From NCBI GenBank assembly GCA_045106765.1, contig JBGCFD010000020.1, positions 17,928 through 81,927 of the forward strand: DNA of 64,000 nucleotides, in the 5' to 3' direction. The notes beneath the pieces were generated by a model. The model made no database searches. It had not been told where the DNA came from and worked only from the letters and a program-made list of their open reading frames with translations. This DNA comes from CAJQQY01 sp045106765. Its GTDB lineage: Bacteria > Bacteroidota > Bacteroidia > Chitinophagales > Saprospiraceae. Shown here one piece after another: positions 44,013 to 52,689 of this stretch (position 1 is its first letter; every line of letters starts with the position of its first letter). The translations under genes were made by a program, and so were the position numbers.

Positions 44013-44756
44013 ATGAAATCTCTAGGTATAATACCCGCTAGATTTGAATCTAGTCGTTTTCCAGGGAAACCTTTGGTGAAAATTGAGGGGAAAACGATGA
44101 TCCAACGTGTCTATGAGCAATGCCAAAAAACTTCCTCTTTGACCGAAATTATTGTGGCAACTGATGATGATAGAATTTTTGATCATGTGATTTCTTTTGG
44201 AGGAAAAGTAAAAATGACTGCTTTTCATCATCCAACTGGAACGGATCGAATTGCTGAAGTTGCTGCCTCCATGGAAGACTTTGAAATCATCGTAAATATT
44301 CAAGGTGATGAACCATTTATTCATCCTCAACAAATTGAATCAGTTCTCAATATTTTTGAAAAAAATGAAAATGCAGAGATTGCAACTGGTGTAAAAATGA
44401 TTGAAAATCAAGCAGATATTTTTAATCCAAATGTGGTGAAATGTGTTTTTGGAAAAAACGGAAAAGCATTGTTATTTTCTCGAAGCCCAATTCCTTTTTT
44501 GAGAAATGAGGAAACAGAAAATTGGTCAGTTACTAATTTTTATAAACACATTGGGATGTATGCTTTTCGAAGAAACTCACTTTTGGAAATTACAAAATTA
44601 CCGCCAAGTCGTTTGGAAAAATTAGAATCACTCGAACAACTTCGATGGTTGGAAAATGGATTGGAAATATTTACGACTGAACTACCTTTTGATTCTTTTG
44701 GAATTGATACGCCAGAAGATTTAGAAAAAGCAAGAAATTTTTTGAAAAAAACTTGA
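44013..44756 (+). CDS. kdsB: 3-deoxy-manno-octulosonate cytidylyltransferase (CMP-KDO synthetase)
   Basis: A 247-residue cytosolic enzyme of normal length. It transfers CMP from CTP to KDO, activating it for lipopolysaccharide inner-core synthesis. Motifs: 'IPARFESSRFPGKPL' (nucleotide-binding loop, residues ~7-21), 'ATDDDRI', 'TGTDRIAEVA', 'VNIQGDEPFI' and 'KHIGMYAFRR', all diagnostic of KdsB. It is followed by a 44-bp gap with a perfect hairpin and then a membrane glycosyltransferase, consistent with an envelope-glycan gene pair. Confidence 0.96.
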   Translation: MKSLGIIPARFESSRFPGKPLVKIEGKTMIQRVYEQCQKTSSLTEIIVATDDDRIFDHVISFGGKVKMTAFHHPTGTDRIAEVAASMEDFEIIVNIQGDEPFIHPQQIESVLNIFEKNENAEIATGVKMIENQADIFNPNVVKCVFGKNGKALLFSRSPIPFLRNEETENWSVTNFYKHIGMYAFRRNSLLEITKLPPSRLEKLESLEQLRWLENGLEIFTTELPFDSFGIDTPEDLEKARNFLKKT

Positions 44757-44761
44757 AGTAA

Positions 44762-44790
44762 TTTTGCCACAGACCAAGTCTGTGGCAAAA
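44762..44790. repeat. Perfect 13-bp hairpin in the kdsB-glycosyltransferase gap
   Basis: TTTTGCCACAGAC (44762-44774) is exactly complementary to 44778-44790 with a 3-nt loop CAA. On the plus strand it is followed by A-rich sequence, not a T-run, so it is not a standard terminator for kdsB; it starts 5 bp after the stop codon. Confidence 0.8.
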
Positions 44791-44800
44791 AATAATAGCA

Positions 44801-46057
44801 ATGTATTTTAAAAAACAAACTTACCTATTCACTCTAGTCATTCTTATTGGCTGCCTTCTCCGCCTCATTTGGGTAGAAGACATGGAATGGAAATACGACG
44901 AATGGTGGATGTACACTCACGCCATGCTTGTTCCTCTCGAAGGGGTCTGGCAAAGCGTCGGAATGAAAAGTGGTGCAGGAATCATCAATCCAGGATTAAG
45001 CGTTTGGGTATTTTCCTTGATAGGATATTTTGTGGAAACACCTTTGGGAATGGCTCGTGGTGTTCAGGTATTAAATGTAATAGCATTGTTAGGATTTATT
45101 TTTTTTGTGAAAAAAAGTTTTAAAGGAGAGGAACAACAACAATGGTATTGGGCATTAGCACTTTTGGCAGCGAACCCATTATATATTATTTTTTCTAGAA
45201 AAATATGGGCACAAGATGTGCTGCCGATTTTTTGTTTACTATTTATCGTCGGGCATTTTTATCGAAAAAAGAAATGGGGAGCTTTTACTTGGGGAATGAT
45301 TGGAGCCATGTCAGGACAAATACATATGAGTGGATTTTTCTTTGCCTTTGGAATGTTTTTATTATCCACCTTTTTCGACTATAAAAGAAAAGTAAAATGG
45401 CAATGGTGGTTTTGGTTTACAGGAAGTGTGATTGGAAGTATTGGATTGTTACCTTGGGTTTATGAAATGATTTATAATCGAGGAGTCTCTTCGACAAGTT
45501 GGGAGAACCTGTATAAATTTGATTTTTACATTTATAGTTTTATTGATCCTTTGGGATTGAATACGATGTATTCGTTGCGAGAACACTTTTGGGATTTTAT
45601 CAAAATGCCTTTTGTGTTTGGAATGCCTACTTATTTAGTGGCCGTTGGGCATTTGATTTTGATAGGTGTGGCGTTGAAATTATTGCAGCAAATTTTTTAT
45701 TTGCTACAAAATGTAAACAAGCTTCGAAAAGAAAATAAACTTGTAAATAGATTGTTATATAAAAGTAATGCAACTGAGTTTTATTTACTTGCGACACTTT
45801 TTAGTTTGGGGATTTTGATGAGTTTTAGTGGCGTGAAAATTAGATCACATTATTTGATTATCGCTTATCCTTTTTTATTTGTGTATGTTGTCAAGTTACT
45901 TTTTTCCCATAAAAAAATCCTTGCAGTACTTATCGCAGTTCAATTATTTATTAGTATTTGTTTACTAACATTTATTCATGTGAATGGAGGAGCGGAGAAA
46001 GGAGATTATGGAAAAGCATATCATTTGCAAACTGAAACGCCGAAGAAAGTTGATTAG
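44801..46057 (+). CDS. Multi-pass membrane glycosyltransferase-like protein (GT39/ArnT-like)
   Basis: A 418-residue integral membrane protein with about ten hydrophobic segments. After the first membrane helix the loop 'VEDMEWKYDEWWMY' (~23-36) carries the acidic 'DE' motif typical of dolichol/undecaprenyl-phosphate-sugar-dependent GT-C enzymes. Further features are 'SRKIWAQDVLPIF' and 'QIHMSGFFFAFGMF'. It probably transfers a sugar to lipid A, glycan or protein on the periplasmic side. Downstream of kdsB, it may act in lipopolysaccharide decoration. Confidence 0.75.
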   Translation: MYFKKQTYLFTLVILIGCLLRLIWVEDMEWKYDEWWMYTHAMLVPLEGVWQSVGMKSGAGIINPGLSVWVFSLIGYFVETPLGMARGVQVLNVIALLGFIFFVKKSFKGEEQQQWYWALALLAANPLYIIFSRKIWAQDVLPIFCLLFIVGHFYRKKKWGAFTWGMIGAMSGQIHMSGFFFAFGMFLLSTFFDYKRKVKWQWWFWFTGSVIGSIGLLPWVYEMIYNRGVSSTSWENLYKFDFYIYSFIDPLGLNTMYSLREHFWDFIKMPFVFGMPTYLVAVGHLILIGVALKLLQQIFYLLQNVNKLRKENKLVNRLLYKSNATEFYLLATLFSLGILMSFSGVKIRSHYLIIAYPFLFVYVVKLLFSHKKILAVLIAVQLFISICLLTFIHVNGGAEKGDYGKAYHLQTETPKKVD

Positions 46058-46102
46058 TTAAATGGTTGATCAGGATAGTTGTTCGCTTAAGTTTCTTAGT
46101 AA

Positions 46103-46472
46103 CTATTTCCCTTTAAAAACTGCTTGAAAAGCCATAAGAAAACCAAAAATCATTGCAATCACTACAATTCCGATAATCCAACCTGCTGACAACATCATCA
46201 GGTGAAGGGCATATCCAATTCCCATAATTGCAATTCCTGTAATCAAAGATGGATAATCTATTTTCTTTGGTTGGGCAGTAACTTTGTTTTGTAATATTAT
46301 TTTTACGTTTTCATCTTCTTTTATTTTCTCCAAAACTCTTGCTCGCATTTCTTCATCGTCAGGAGTTCTTTCTTTTACCCATTTATAAAACGTCGATGAA
46401 ACGAAAATTACTATCCATCATAGTTTTTCCACCTTCGATAAGTTCAGTTTCCGTATATTTTTTTTCAGACAT
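46103..46472 (-). pseudogene. Small two-helix membrane protein gene with a +1 frameshift
   Basis: Read from ATG at 46472 the frame gives MSEKKYTETELIEGGKT and stops after 29 residues. The downstream frame, which contains an ATG at 46348, runs on as 'SSTFYKWVKERTPDDEEM', then 'MRARVLEKIKEDENVKI' and two membrane helices. Removing one T from the coding-strand T-run (A-run 46405-46408 on the plus strand) joins them into one 122-residue protein. So either the gene is broken by a 1-bp insertion or the sequence has an error there. The intact product would have an N-terminal acidic helix and two C-terminal membrane segments. Family not recognised. Confidence 0.7.
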
Positions 46473-46539
46473 TTTTTCTGATTTAATGTAAATAGTTCTC
46501 GTCCTGATTATCCAATTACCTGATTAACTAATCACCAAT

Positions 46540-47238
46540 CTAAATTTCAAAAATATACCCTTCCGCTACAAATTTTTCATATTTCTTCCTATCAAATTTA
46601 TATAATTTGGCAGGTCGGTGAGCGACTCCTTCTTGAGTTTCACCGAGGTCGATTAAGATATTCATAGAAAGGATTTTTTTTCTAAAATTCCTTTTATCAA
46701 TTTCCTTAGAAGGTTCTAAAATAGCTTCGTAAAGATGTTGTAATTCGGTCAGCGTAAATTTTCGAGGAAGTAATTCAAAACCTACAGGCCGCATCCGAAC
46801 TCGTCGTTTGAGTCGACGAAAACAAGCATCCAAAATTTCATCATGATCGAAAGCTAGATTGGTTGCTTCCTTAATCGAAACCCATTCTGCTTTTTGAGAA
46901 AGGGGAGCGGTGCCTCGTAATTTATAGTCTTTAATTTTTATCAAAGAGAAATAAGCGACCGTGATAACTCGCCCCATTGGGTGACGATTTACTGCTCCGA
47001 AAGTACGGACTTGTTCAAGATAAACATCTTTTAAACTAGTCAATTCCTGTAAGACTCGATTGGCAGAAGTATCTAAATCTTCATTTGGATAAACAAAATT
47101 CCCTGGTAGAGCCCATTGATTTTCGTAGGGTGCTACACCTCGTTTGATCAGCAAGACTTTTAAATCTCCATCATCAAATCCAAAAATAATGTTGTCAACA
47201 GTAAACGCTGATTTTGCGTAATCATCAAAATTTGTCAT
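46540..47238 (-). CDS. Nudix-fold transcriptional regulator, NrtR-like
   Basis: A 232-residue protein. The N-terminal Nudix domain (~8-145) has 'WALPGNFVYPNEDLDTSANR', but the Nudix box continues 'VLQELTSL' instead of REUxEE, so catalysis is likely lost or weak. The C-terminal domain (~150-225, 'LPRKFTLTELQHLYEAIL', 'KRNFRKKIL') is the winged-helix of NrtR-type regulators, which sense ADP-ribose or related NAD derivatives, or sugars in Bacteroidota relatives. Targets are unknown; no NAD genes are adjacent. Confidence 0.82.
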   Translation of the reverse strand: MTNFDDYAKSAFTVDNIIFGFDDGDLKVLLIKRGVAPYENQWALPGNFVYPNEDLDTSANRVLQELTSLKDVYLEQVRTFGAVNRHPMGRVITVAYFSLIKIKDYKLRGTAPLSQKAEWVSIKEATNLAFDHDEILDACFRRLKRRVRMRPVGFELLPRKFTLTELQHLYEAILEPSKEIDKRNFRKKILSMNILIDLGETQEGVAHRPAKLYKFDRKKYEKFVAEGYIFEI

Positions 47239-47451
47239 TCAGTTTCGTTTGTATTTGGCTCGAAAATAGGGCTTTCTGAGGTTTTTTCATAAATTTAGCC
47301 CAGAGATTATATGTTTCTGTATATAAGTGTTTCTGTGTATATGTTCTTCCAAGTTATTACACTCTGATGAGCATGTAAACATATAAATACTTACACATAT
47401 AATACACTCATCTATCACGTACATACTTTTTAAACATTAACACGATATTTT

Positions 47452-48465
47452 ATGATAAATCTTACAAGTGATACCGTTACAAAGCCTTCGGAAGGAATGC
47501 TTCAAGCAATGCTGAAAGCAGAAGTAGGAGATGATGTTTTTAGAACGGATCCAACTGTAAATGCTTTGGAGGAAAAGGCAGCAAAACTTTTTGGAATGGA
47601 AGCGGGATTGTTTTGTCCTTCGGGAACGATGACGAATCAGATTGCGATGAATGTTCACACAGGCAGATTGGAAGAGGTTATTTGTCATGAATACTCGCAT
47701 GTCTACCAATATGAAACTGGTGGCTATGCTGCGAATTCAGGCATTCCCATGAATCTTTTACAAGGTGATTATGGGAAATTAAATGCGGACCAAATTGCTG
47801 CTGCAATTCGACCTGATTATGATTGGTTGCCGAAAAGTAAATTGGTCGTGCTCGAAAATACGACGAACAAAGGTGGTGGAAGTTATTATACTTTGGAAGA
47901 GGTTCGACCAATTCGAAAGTTGTGTTTGGAACAAGGATTAGGATTGCATATGGATGGAGCCAGGTTTTTTAATGCATTGGTAGAGTTAGATGATGATCCT
48001 ACGGATTGGGGAGCGGAGTTTGATAGTATTTCGATTTGTTTATCAAAGGGATTAGGAGCGCCTGTTGGGTCTTTACTTTTGGGAAATGAGAAGATGATGA
48101 AACAAGCTCGTCGTCAACGAAAAGTAATGGGCGGCGGAATGCGACAAGCTGGATTTTTAGCAGCAGCTGGAATTTATGCTTTGGATAATAATGTGGAACG
48201 ATTAAAAGAAGATCATGAAAATGCAAGACGGATTAGTAGTGTTTTGGAAAAGTTAGATTTTGTAGAAAACATCAGACGAGTGCAAACGAACATTTTAATT
48301 TTTGATGTAAAAAATTCTTGGACGGCTGATTCTTTTTTGGAAAAAATTGGTGAAGCGGGAATTACAGCTGCACCTTTTGGACCACAGACGGTTCGGTTTG
48401 TGACGCATTTGGATGTGACGAAAGAGATGGTTGGAGAGGTGATAGAAATTTTAGGTAATTTGTAA
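47452..48465 (+). CDS. ltaE: Low-specificity L-threonine aldolase
   Basis: A 337-residue PLP enzyme of fold type I. It begins 'MINLTSDTVTKPSEGM' as in the family. The substrate/PLP region has 'EVGDDVFRTDPTVNALE', 'HMDGARFFNAL' (Asp binding the PLP nitrogen) and the Schiff-base Lys199 in 'SICLSKGLGAPVGS'. It cleaves L-threonine or allo-threonine to glycine and acetaldehyde. It stands alone, 44 bp before the CYTH gene on the same strand. Confidence 0.93.
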   Translation: MINLTSDTVTKPSEGMLQAMLKAEVGDDVFRTDPTVNALEEKAAKLFGMEAGLFCPSGTMTNQIAMNVHTGRLEEVICHEYSHVYQYETGGYAANSGIPMNLLQGDYGKLNADQIAAAIRPDYDWLPKSKLVVLENTTNKGGGSYYTLEEVRPIRKLCLEQGLGLHMDGARFFNALVELDDDPTDWGAEFDSISICLSKGLGAPVGSLLLGNEKMMKQARRQRKVMGGGMRQAGFLAAAGIYALDNNVERLKEDHENARRISSVLEKLDFVENIRRVQTNILIFDVKNSWTADSFLEKIGEAGITAAPFGPQTVRFVTHLDVTKEMVGEVIEILGNL

Positions 48466-48509
48466 ATGTATTGTTATAGTTTTTAAATATACTCTTAAAT
48501 AAGTAGTAA

Positions 48510-48974
48510 ATGCCTAAAGAAATAGAAAGAAAATTTCTTCTTAAGAATGATAATTGGAAACCCCAATTCACTACTCGAACTATTATTAAGCAAGGTTATC
48601 TTAGTACTAAAAAAGAACGAACTGTTCGAGTTAGAGTTTTAGGAGAAAAAGGGTTTTTAACGATCAAAGGAAAAACAGTTGGAATGACTCGATTAGAATT
48701 TGAATATGAAATTCCAGTTCAAGAAGCCAAAGAGTTGTTACAACTTTGTGAAAAGCCATTAATTGAAAAGGAACGATTTATTGTTTTGATGGGAAAATTA
48801 AAATGGGAAATTGATATATTCGAAGGCGATAATGAAGGATTGGAGTTAGCAGAAGTTGAGTTGGAAAATGAAGAACAAGAAGTTGAAATTCCTGAATGGA
48901 TAGGAGAGGAGGTGACTTTTGATAATAGATATTTTAATTCTAGTTTAGTGAAGTTGCCTTTTAAAAATTGGTGA
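48510..48974 (+). CDS. CYTH-domain protein (triphosphate tunnel enzyme)
   Basis: A 154-residue single-domain CYTH protein. It begins MPKEIERKFLL, with the diagnostic ExExK metal-binding motif. Further tunnel strands are 'RTVRVRVLGEKGFLTIKGK', 'RLEFEYEIPV' and 'KWEIDIFEG', then 'LELAEVELE'. Members hydrolyse inorganic tripolyphosphate or nucleoside triphosphates, or act as class IV adenylate cyclases. Standing alone at this length, it is most likely a tripolyphosphatase, but the substrate is not fixed. Confidence 0.9.
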   Translation: MPKEIERKFLLKNDNWKPQFTTRTIIKQGYLSTKKERTVRVRVLGEKGFLTIKGKTVGMTRLEFEYEIPVQEAKELLQLCEKPLIEKERFIVLMGKLKWEIDIFEGDNEGLELAEVELENEEQEVEIPEWIGEEVTFDNRYFNSSLVKLPFKNW

Positions 48975-49005
48975 AATAGAAACTTAGGAGACTGTGAAAA
49001 TATTA

Positions 49006-49368
49006 TTAAGCCAGATTTACCTGCTTGAAAATGACACAATCATGATGAAATTGTTGCCTTTTACAAAGGTCCAAATAGTAGGTAGAACAATCAGAAATTA
49101 CCCAAATAACTTGATTCTTTTCTATTTGATAAAAAGAATAATCGTAAGAACCTTTTAAAAAACTATGAATGGTTTTTATTTTTTCAAAAATTATCTTTTT
49201 CTGATTGATTTTTTTTAGCAAAGCTGGGAAAATGCTTTCTAGGAAAGGAGACCAATCAAGAACACATTGACTAGGTAACGAATTAGCTGCAAATAATATA
49301 TCGTCACTTGAAATTATATTTCCTTTGAAGTCTAAAATTATGGATTGGGTATTGTCTATCTTTTTCAT
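49006..49368 (-). CDS. Hypothetical protein, PAS-like
   Basis: A 120-residue protein. It starts MKKIDNTQSIILDFKGNI and its strand-helix pattern ('FKGNIISSDDILF', 'DWSPFLESIFPALL', 'FSFYQIEKNQ'-like turn, 'QVIWVISDCSTYY') recalls a small PAS or sensor domain without an effector. No signal peptide. It faces the CYTH gene convergently. Confidence in it being a gene is moderate; the function is unknown. Confidence 0.55.
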   Translation of the reverse strand: MKKIDNTQSIILDFKGNIISSDDILFAANSLPSQCVLDWSPFLESIFPALLKKINQKKIIFEKIKTIHSFLKGSYDYSFYQIEKNQVIWVISDCSTYYLDLCKRQQFHHDCVIFKQVNLA

Positions 49369-49666
49369 AAATCAACAATTAAATTATGATGTGATTTTTG
49401 GTAATAATATTCTTTGCAATTTTTTTGCCATTTGCAATTTTTTGAAAAAAATAATCAAAGGTGTATATTGTTTTCAAAAAAAAACTTTACATCGTTAAGT
49501 ATAAAGGCTTTTTGAGGAGGATTTCTTTTTGTAAGAATAGGTATTAATTACCGTAAAGAATAAGTTCTCTAGTTGCTTCCGTTTCAAAATAACAAGGTTC
49601 ATAAAACGAAAAAACCTCCAAGTCTAATTAAAGCCTTGGAGGTTTTTTCGTTTTATATAAAAGAAA
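49369..49666. other. Gene-free interval
   Basis: Nearly 300 bp between two minus-strand genes. It holds AT-rich sequence and the terminator at 49601-49656; nothing else is recognisable. Confidence 0.6.
49601..49656 (-). terminator. Long perfect terminator hairpin
   Basis: A 22-bp perfect stem (49601-49622 with 49635-49656) contains CCTCCAAG/CTTGGAGG and A/T runs. On the minus strand it is the terminator of the bifunctional-nuclease gene, starting 11 bp past its stop. Confidence 0.88.
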
Positions 49667-50299
49667 TTACGATTCGCGTCCTTCTCTTCTTGTAATTTCA
49701 TCTCTAATTTTAGCAGCTCGTTCATAATCTTCATCAGCTAGAACTTCCTCTAACATTTTTGACAATTCATCAGCGGTATAACTTGAAAGTGTATTTCCAG
49801 CAACGGTTCTTTTACGTTTACCTTTTTTGCTAGAAGTTGCTTTTGGTTTTTCTGCAGGAGTTTGTTCATCTCCTCCACCATCTTCTGAATCTTCTAAAAT
49901 AACACCCGCAGCATCCAAAATAAATTCATAAGTAAAAATTGGACAATTAAATCTAACAGCCATAGCTAAAGCATCAGAAGTTCGACTGTCTATTTCGAAT
50001 TCTTCTCCATCCTTTAAGCAAATTAATCTTGCATAAAAAATACCATCCAATAAATTATTGATGATAACTTCTTTGAGTTCTACCTCAAAAGTTTCCAATG
50101 TATTTTTAAAAAGATCATGCGTAAGTGGTCGGTTGGGAGTCATTCTTTCCATTGCGACTGCGATCGCTTGCGCTTCAAATCCTCCGATTACGATTGGTAA
50201 TCTTCGAGATCCATCTTGCTCTCCAAGCACGACGGCATAATTATGTGATTGAGTAACACTATGAGATAAAGCAACGATGTCCAATTCAATTTTTTTCAT
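49667..50299 (-). CDS. Bifunctional-nuclease family protein (DUF151) with UVR motif
   Basis: A 210-residue protein. The first ~135 residues form the BFN/DUF151 domain ('RLPIVIGGFEAQAIAVAMER', 'RPLTHDLFKNTLE', 'IDSRTSDALAMAVRF'), linked to nuclease activity in plants and conserved widely in Bacteroidota. A Lys/Ser-rich linker (~148-165) and a UvrB/UvrC-type UVR motif ('ELSKMLEEVLADEDYERAAK', ~174-205) follow. The role is uncertain; contact with Clp or UVR partners is possible. Confidence 0.88.
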   Translation of the reverse strand: MKKIELDIVALSHSVTQSHNYAVVLGEQDGSRRLPIVIGGFEAQAIAVAMERMTPNRPLTHDLFKNTLETFEVELKEVIINNLLDGIFYARLICLKDGEEFEIDSRTSDALAMAVRFNCPIFTYEFILDAAGVILEDSEDGGGDEQTPAEKPKATSSKKGKRKRTVAGNTLSSYTADELSKMLEEVLADEDYERAAKIRDEITRREGRES

Positions 50300-50360
50300 A
50301 CTTTCCTTTTCCTATGAAGACAATTTTCCTAAAAATAATAATTTTTAATGGTTAACTATG

Positions 50361-50428
50361 AATGATTAACGGTTAATATTCCCAATAGTTTGTATTGTAG
50401 GAATATTAACCATTAAGAGTTAATCATT
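50361..50428. repeat. Nested inverted repeat at the etfA 3' end
   Basis: Two pairs of arms nest: AATGATTAAC (50361-50370) with 50419-50428, and GGTTAATATTCC (50371-50382) with 50400-50411. The outer right arm overlaps the stop codon of etfA by two bases. It may act as the operon terminator or be a short palindromic repeat. Confidence 0.65.
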
Positions 50429-51383
50429 AATTAGCTGCATTAAATTTTTTGAATGCTTCCGTTAATTTAGGAACTACATCAAATAAATCTGCACAAACTC
50501 CATAGTCCGCCGCTTTGAAAAATGGCGCTTCTGGATCTTTATTAATAACTACAATTACTTTTGAACTATTCACTCCTGCTAAATGCTGAATCGCCCCTGA
50601 AATTCCGATTGCGAAATAAAGATTTGGTCGAATCGCAACTCCAGTTTGTCCAACGTGCTCGTGGTGAGGCCTCCAACCAATATCTGCAACTGGTCGAGAA
50701 CAAGCAGTTGTTGCACCAACTATATTGGCCAATTCTTCAATGATTCCCCAGTTTTCTGGTCCTTTCATTCCTCGTCCTGCTGATACAACTAATTCTGCTT
50801 CAGGAAGAGGAACAGTTCCGTCAACTGTTTGAACTGCTTTGACGGTGACTCTTGCAGCAGGAGCAGTTGCATCCATAGACTCAACTGAAACGTCAGCACC
50901 TGATTCTGTGGGAGGGAAAGAATTTCCCATTAATGAAAGAACTTTAACTGCAGTTTTAACTTCGAATTCTGCAATTGCTTTTCCAGAGTAAACATTTTTC
51001 TTTACTTTAAAACCTCCATCAACTGTAGGAATTGAGTTAACACCTGAAACAGAACCTGCGTCCAATTTTACTGCTAACCTTCCTAAAAGAGATTTTCCAG
51101 AAGAAGAATGATTAACGATAACTACTTCTGCTCCCATTTCTTTGGCAGCATTGGCAATTACTGTTGCAAATACTTGGCTATCAAAATTGTCGAAAGTACC
51201 ATTAGCTTGGACTACTTTTGATGCACCATATTTTCCTAATTGACCTGCATTTTCAGCATTTCCTAAAACTAATGCAGTACAAGTTTTACCCATTGCATCA
51301 GCTACCATCTTTCCATAGGTCACCGCTTCGAATGCGGATTTTTTAAATTGCCCTTTTGGACTTTCTGCATATACTAGAACCAT
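50427..51383 (-). CDS. etfA: Electron transfer flavoprotein alpha subunit
   Basis: With the start at 51383 (MVLVYAESPKGQFKK) the product is 318 residues, matching the family; an in-frame ATG at 51443 would add 20 residues lacking family character. The C-terminal FAD-binding half has 'VSAGRGMKGPENWGIIEELA', 'CSRPVADIGWRPHHEHVGQT' and 'YFAIGISGAIQHLAG'. It forms a heterodimer with EtfB, taking electrons from acyl-CoA and other dehydrogenases to the quinone pool. It follows etfB by 134 bp. Confidence 0.95.
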   Translation of the reverse strand: MVLVYAESPKGQFKKSAFEAVTYGKMVADAMGKTCTALVLGNAENAGQLGKYGASKVVQANGTFDNFDSQVFATVIANAAKEMGAEVVIVNHSSSGKSLLGRLAVKLDAGSVSGVNSIPTVDGGFKVKKNVYSGKAIAEFEVKTAVKVLSLMGNSFPPTESGADVSVESMDATAPAARVTVKAVQTVDGTVPLPEAELVVSAGRGMKGPENWGIIEELANIVGATTACSRPVADIGWRPHHEHVGQTGVAIRPNLYFAIGISGAIQHLAGVNSSKVIVVINKDPEAPFFKAADYGVCADLFDVVPKLTEAFKKFNAAN

Positions 51384-51517
51384 GATTAAATTTAATTTTG
51401 AATGATGAGTTTTGAATTTTGAAAATGATATTTCACAAAACAAAACACTCTAGAATGTAATAAAAATCAACTTGCGATCGTGCTAAAATTACTAGTGATT
51501 AATTATTAATCGTTGTT

Positions 51518-52258
51518 TTAAATAATTTTAGCTTCTTCGTGAAGTAACCTTACTAGCTCATCCATGTCTTCAGGATCTACCATCTTTACAGCAGATTTTG
51601 CAGAAGGTAAAGTATAGCTAATCACAGCTGTTGGATCGTCAAAAGCAATAGGTTCTATTACATTAAGTGGTTTTCGTTTTGCCATCATGATTCCTCTCAT
51701 GTTTGGAATTCGTTGCTCTGCCATTCCTTTGGCAGCACTTAATACAAATGGAGTGGCTACTTCTACCACTTCCTCACCACCTTCAATATCTCGATTGATG
51801 GTAGCAGTATTTCCAGCTACTTCCATTTTTGTTCCAAAAGAAATAAAAGGCATATCCAAATATTCTGCAACCATTGCACCGACAGAAGCACCATTATAAT
51901 CAATAGATTCTTTTCCTAAAATGACCATATCGAAGTTTCCTTCTTTGGCATAATTAGCAATTTGCTTAGCCACAAACATGGAACTTTTAGGTTCAGCATT
52001 GATTCGAACTGCATCGTCAGCTCCGATAGCTAATCCTTTTCGAATAACTGTATCGTTTGCCGTAGGCCCAACATTTATAATTGTAACCGATCCACCTGCT
52101 GCTTCTTTTAATTCCAATGCACGTACTAAAGCATACCATTCATCATACGGATTCATAATAAAATTAACCCCCGTCGTATTGAATTCAGTATTATCCGCAT
52201 TGAAAGAAATATTAGCCGTAGTTTCTGGTGTTTGAGTAACACATACTAATAACTTCAT
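51518..52258 (-). CDS. etfB: Electron transfer flavoprotein beta subunit
   Basis: With the start at 52258 (MKLLVCVTQTPETTANI) the product is 246 residues, normal for EtfB; an upstream in-frame ATG at 52423 would add 55 unlikely residues. Motifs: 'MNPYDEWYALVRALELKEA', 'VRKGLAIGADDAVRI'-like block, 'ILGKESIDYNGASVGAM' and the signature 'VATPFVLSAAKGMAEQRIPN'. It binds AMP and docks dehydrogenases. First gene of the etfBA operon. Confidence 0.95.
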   Translation of the reverse strand: MKLLVCVTQTPETTANISFNADNTEFNTTGVNFIMNPYDEWYALVRALELKEAAGGSVTIINVGPTANDTVIRKGLAIGADDAVRINAEPKSSMFVAKQIANYAKEGNFDMVILGKESIDYNGASVGAMVAEYLDMPFISFGTKMEVAGNTATINRDIEGGEEVVEVATPFVLSAAKGMAEQRIPNMRGIMMAKRKPLNVIEPIAFDDPTAVISYTLPSAKSAVKMVDPEDMDELVRLLHEEAKII

Positions 52259-52396
52259 TATTGAGATAAGATTTTTTTTGTGATAAAAATGTGTTTTTTG
52301 ATTAAGGAATAGTACATTAATCAATTGGGATTCTTGAGTAGCTTGTTTTGTTCTTAGTTTTGGCTTTGAAAGTATGAGTTTATCTGGATAAATAAT

Positions 52397-52467
52397 TGAT
52401 TTCAAAGTGAAAAATAAGAGCAAAAGAAGCAGTCAAGAATTTTAATTGATTATTGAACTGTTTCTTA
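52397..52467. repeat. 71-bp dispersed intergenic repeat, copy 2
   Basis: Same length and ungapped 53/71 match to 19042-19112. Here it would lie within the 5' leader of the etfBA transcript if the -7 element at 52525 is used, in the opposite orientation to the transcript. Confidence 0.65.
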
Positions 52468-52524
52468 AATGGTTTTCCTTTGAAATTGTTCTCAAAATCA
52501 ATGGAAAGTTTTTCAAAAACGGTG

Positions 52525-52532
52525 CAAATATA
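52525..52532 (-). promoter_or_regulatory. Probable -7 element for etfBA
   Basis: The minus-strand TATATTTG followed by GCACC fits the Bacteroidota pattern. It is 267 bp upstream of the etfB start, implying a long leader. Confidence 0.4.
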
Positions 52533-52595
52533 GATAATTTTAGACGAAAAAGCGAGTGTAAAATGAAGTTTGGATTTTTTTGTAAAAACGTATTT

Positions 52596-52618
52596 AATTA
52601 ACTGATAATCAGTTAATT
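52596..52618. promoter_or_regulatory. 23-bp odd palindrome, possible operator
   Basis: Arms AATTAACTGAT and ATCAGTTAATT surround a single central A. The 13-bp core ACTGATAATCAGT recurs at 55866-55878. It is 71 bp upstream of the TPR gene. Confidence 0.4.
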
Positions 52619-52689
52619 ATGAGTTATGGAAATACTTATTGTAAGTTTAATAAACTAGTTTAATCTTAAAACACATAGAATTTAATCTA

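Larger units (their letters stand above)
52259..52689. other. Divergent intergenic region, etfB / TPR gene
   Basis: It holds the 71-bp repeat copy (52397-52467), a minus-strand -7 element (52525-52532) and an odd palindrome (52596-52618). No gene. Confidence 0.65.
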
